Assembly (NCBI GenBank): GCA_017353855.1
Contig: JAFMSA010000033.1
Coordinates: 1-15,113, forward strand
DNA length: 15,113 nucleotides
DNA from: Alphaproteobacteria bacterium
Lineage (GTDB): Bacteria > Pseudomonadota > Alphaproteobacteria > ATCC43930 > CGMCC-115725
Direction: 5' to 3'
In this document: one piece after another, positions 13,846 through 15,113 of the stretch
Numbering within the stretch: the first letter of the stretch is position 1
Layout: each line of letters opens with the position of its first letter
The notes under the pieces: generated by a model
The model's database searches: none
Told to the model about the DNA's origin: nothing
What the model saw: the letters and a program-made list of their open reading frames with translations, nothing else
Position numbers and translations under genes: made by a program

Positions 13846-14886
13846 TCATTCCCGCACGGCACTGCGGAGGCGTTGTGCGTACACGTTGATAATGAGAGCA
13901 ATAAGCAAAATTAATCCACGGATCAGGATTTTTAAGAAACTATCAACATTCACATGATCGAGCCCGTTGTTCAGCACTCCAAGCACGAGTAGGCCGACGA
14001 TTGTGTTGCCAATACCTCCCTGCCCGCCAAACAGGCTGGTGCCGCCAACCACGACCGCAGCAATGGAATCCAGCAGGTAAGCGTCAAACTCGTTTTGCTG
14101 CGCGCTACCGAAATACGCGACGCCCAGCATGCCGGCGACGCCCGAACACACAGCTGAGATGACCATTACTGCAGCGATAATCGCTCGTACGTTTACGCCG
14201 GAATATTCGGCCGCCTCACGATTTCCGCCCACCATGTACACGTAGCGTCCGAACCGGGTATAGGCAAGAACGAGATGTCCGGTCAACAGGGTTGACGCAG
14301 CGACAATGACAATCCACGGGACGAGGCCGATGGAACGGCTGCCAAGCGTCCCAATCAGCGCAGGCACGGCGTAGGCAATCTGCCCACGTACGAGCATGGC
14401 ACTGATCCCGGCGCCAATCTGCAGCATTGCCAACGTCATAATGAATGAAGGGATACCAATGCGGGTTACTCCAAAGGCGTTCACCACGCCAAGAGCGGAG
14501 CACGACGCGAGCGCAACCAAGATCGCGACTATCCCGGGAAGTGCGATATTGCCGATATTGACGCTCGGGTCCTGCGCCGTAAAGAAAGCAACGACAATCC
14601 CTGTAGCATTGGCGATGCTGGCGACGCTAAGGTCGATTTCGGCACATAGGATGACGAAGGTCAGCCCTACAGCAATGATTCCTGTCACTGAGATCTGCGT
14701 AAGGATGTTGCCGACATTGCTGAAGGTAGCAAAGGACGGACTGGCTACCGCAAAGAAGACGGCCAGAAATAGCAGAGTTGCGAAAGGTGCGAGATTGCGT
14801 AACTGCAATTGTAGCCACGCTGCCACACGACCTCGGCGGCCACCCGCAAATTCGCTTGCCCGTTCTGAGATCATCCGACCGGTCAC
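13846..14886 (-). CDS. Sugar ABC transporter permease, RbsC family
   Basis: Membrane channel of a ribose/xylose/galactose-type importer (carbohydrate uptake transporter 2 family), working with an RbsA-type ATPase and a periplasmic binding protein. The 346 residues include a cytoplasmic basic N-terminus (about 1-30) and roughly eight to ten hydrophobic segments. The family motif is GLTFVILCAEIDLSVASIAN (near 75-95), where many members have ILTGGIDLSVGS. The C-terminal VVGGTSLFGGQGGIGNTIVG and VLGVLNNGLDHVNVD match the conserved cytoplasmic loop and following helix. Start is GTG 14886, whose GTGA overlaps the stop of the ATPase gene by 4 bp, implying translational coupling; ATG 14874 is an alternative. 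It is the last visible gene of the operon. The sugar cannot be told from the permease. Confidence 0.94.
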   Translation of the reverse strand: MTGRMISERASEFAGGRRGRVAAWLQLQLRNLAPFATLLFLAVFFAVASPSFATFSNVGNILTQISVTGIIAVGLTFVILCAEIDLSVASIANATGIVVAFFTAQDPSVNIGNIALPGIVAILVALASCSALGVVNAFGVTRIGIPSFIMTLAMLQIGAGISAMLVRGQIAYAVPALIGTLGSRSIGLVPWIVIVAASTLLTGHLVLAYTRFGRYVYMVGGNREAAEYSGVNVRAIIAAVMVISAVCSGVAGMLGVAYFGSAQQNEFDAYLLDSIAAVVVGGTSLFGGQGGIGNTIVGLLVLGVLNNGLDHVNVDSFLKILIRGLILLIALIINVYAQRLRSAVRE

Positions 14887-15113
14887 GCTGCCGCCAGAAG
14901 CCGGTCCTTGCTGACCGCCTCATCAGCAAACTCCCTCACTATGCGACCTTTTTTCATCACCATGATACGGTCCGCGAGTGACAGCACGGTCTCGGGTTCG
15001 GTAGAAATGACAATGATTCCCACGCCTTCGGTGCGCAGCGAGCGTACTATCCTAACCACCTCTTCCTTGGCGCCGACATCCATACCGCGGGTTGGCTCGC
15101 TGAGCACCAGAAC
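14883..15113 (-). CDS. Sugar ABC transporter ATP-binding protein, RbsA family, C-terminal 76 residues (runs off the right edge)
   Basis: Energises the adjacent RbsC-type permease. The visible end of the second nucleotide-binding domain starts within Walker B: VLVLSEPTRGMDVGAKEEV. SEPTRGMDVGAK is the family-typical D-loop region. It is followed by GVGIIVISTEPETVLSLADR, which matches the switch region of RbsA-type second domains (usually SSE in place of the classical His), and by MVMKKGRIVREF. The Walker B aspartate position reads Ser (VLVLSE where RbsA has VLILDE), while the following Glu is kept. The stop TGA (14885-14883) overlaps the permease GTG start. The first domain, the Walker A motifs and the signature sequences lie outside the window. 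Confidence 0.92.
   Translation of the reverse strand, partial: VLVLSEPTRGMDVGAKEEVVRIVRSLRTEGVGIIVISTEPETVLSLADRIMVMKKGRIVREFADEAVSKDRLLAAA

Noticed and set aside
1..15113. CRISPR arrays, tRNA or rRNA genes, phage structural genes, Ku
   Set aside because: No regularly spaced repeats, no tRNA-like cloverleaf or rRNA signature, no phage motif and no Ku-like protein could be found by eye on either strand.

Overview
This is a GC-rich bacterial window with a Gram-negative look: a Lipobox protein of outer-membrane type, a stand-alone PRPP synthetase, an RbsA/RbsC-type sugar importer and an IS5-type transposase remnant. A proteobacterium, perhaps a rhizobial-type alphaproteobacterium, is the best guess, but nothing here fixes the taxon. 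Seven well-supported complete genes and two partial edge genes are separated by unusually long stretches of decayed DNA. I could recognise remnants of at least five former genes there: an IS5-family transposase, a family-5 ABC solute-binding protein, a RES-domain toxin, a GNAT acetyltransferase and a small protein whose family I cannot name. Several other stretches look protein-like but I could not place them.

Layout. The first 60 bases hold the start of a cupin-like gene (minus strand) that leaves the window on the left. Positions 435-1113 and about 1226-1556 hold the transposase and solute-binding-protein remnants, both on the minus strand. Positions 1743-4156 hold an ATP-dependent DNA ligase of LigC type and a stand-alone LigD-type primase-polymerase, facing each other with stop codons overlapping by 34 bp. 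This pair is visibly more GC-rich than much of the rest. Positions 4440-4860 hold a broken RES toxin. Positions 5164-6144 encode a ribose-phosphate pyrophosphokinase with a TATAAT box only 6 bases from its ATG, suggesting a leaderless mRNA. Positions 6489-7358 encode a proline-iminopeptidase-like alpha/beta hydrolase. Positions 7992-8474 encode a small lipoprotein.

The 8.5-10.3 kb region is decayed (GNAT remnant, unknown remnants). It is followed by an HMCES/YedK-type abasic-site protein (10373-11056) and a hemolysin III/TrhA-like membrane protein (11674-12390). Another 1.4 kb shows no convincing gene. The right edge holds the end of a minus-strand sugar ABC operon: the ATPase C-terminus overlaps the permease start by 4 bp.

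Functional links. The ligase, the primase-polymerase and the abasic-site protein all concern DNA repair, but they lie about 6 kb apart and do not form an operon. PRPP synthetase, hydrolase, lipoprotein and TrhA-like protein look like independent single-gene units. I did not find a convincing new multi-gene system. The most interesting points are the tail-to-tail LigC/primase-polymerase pair, the leaderless PRPP synthetase start and the high density of readable pseudogenes.
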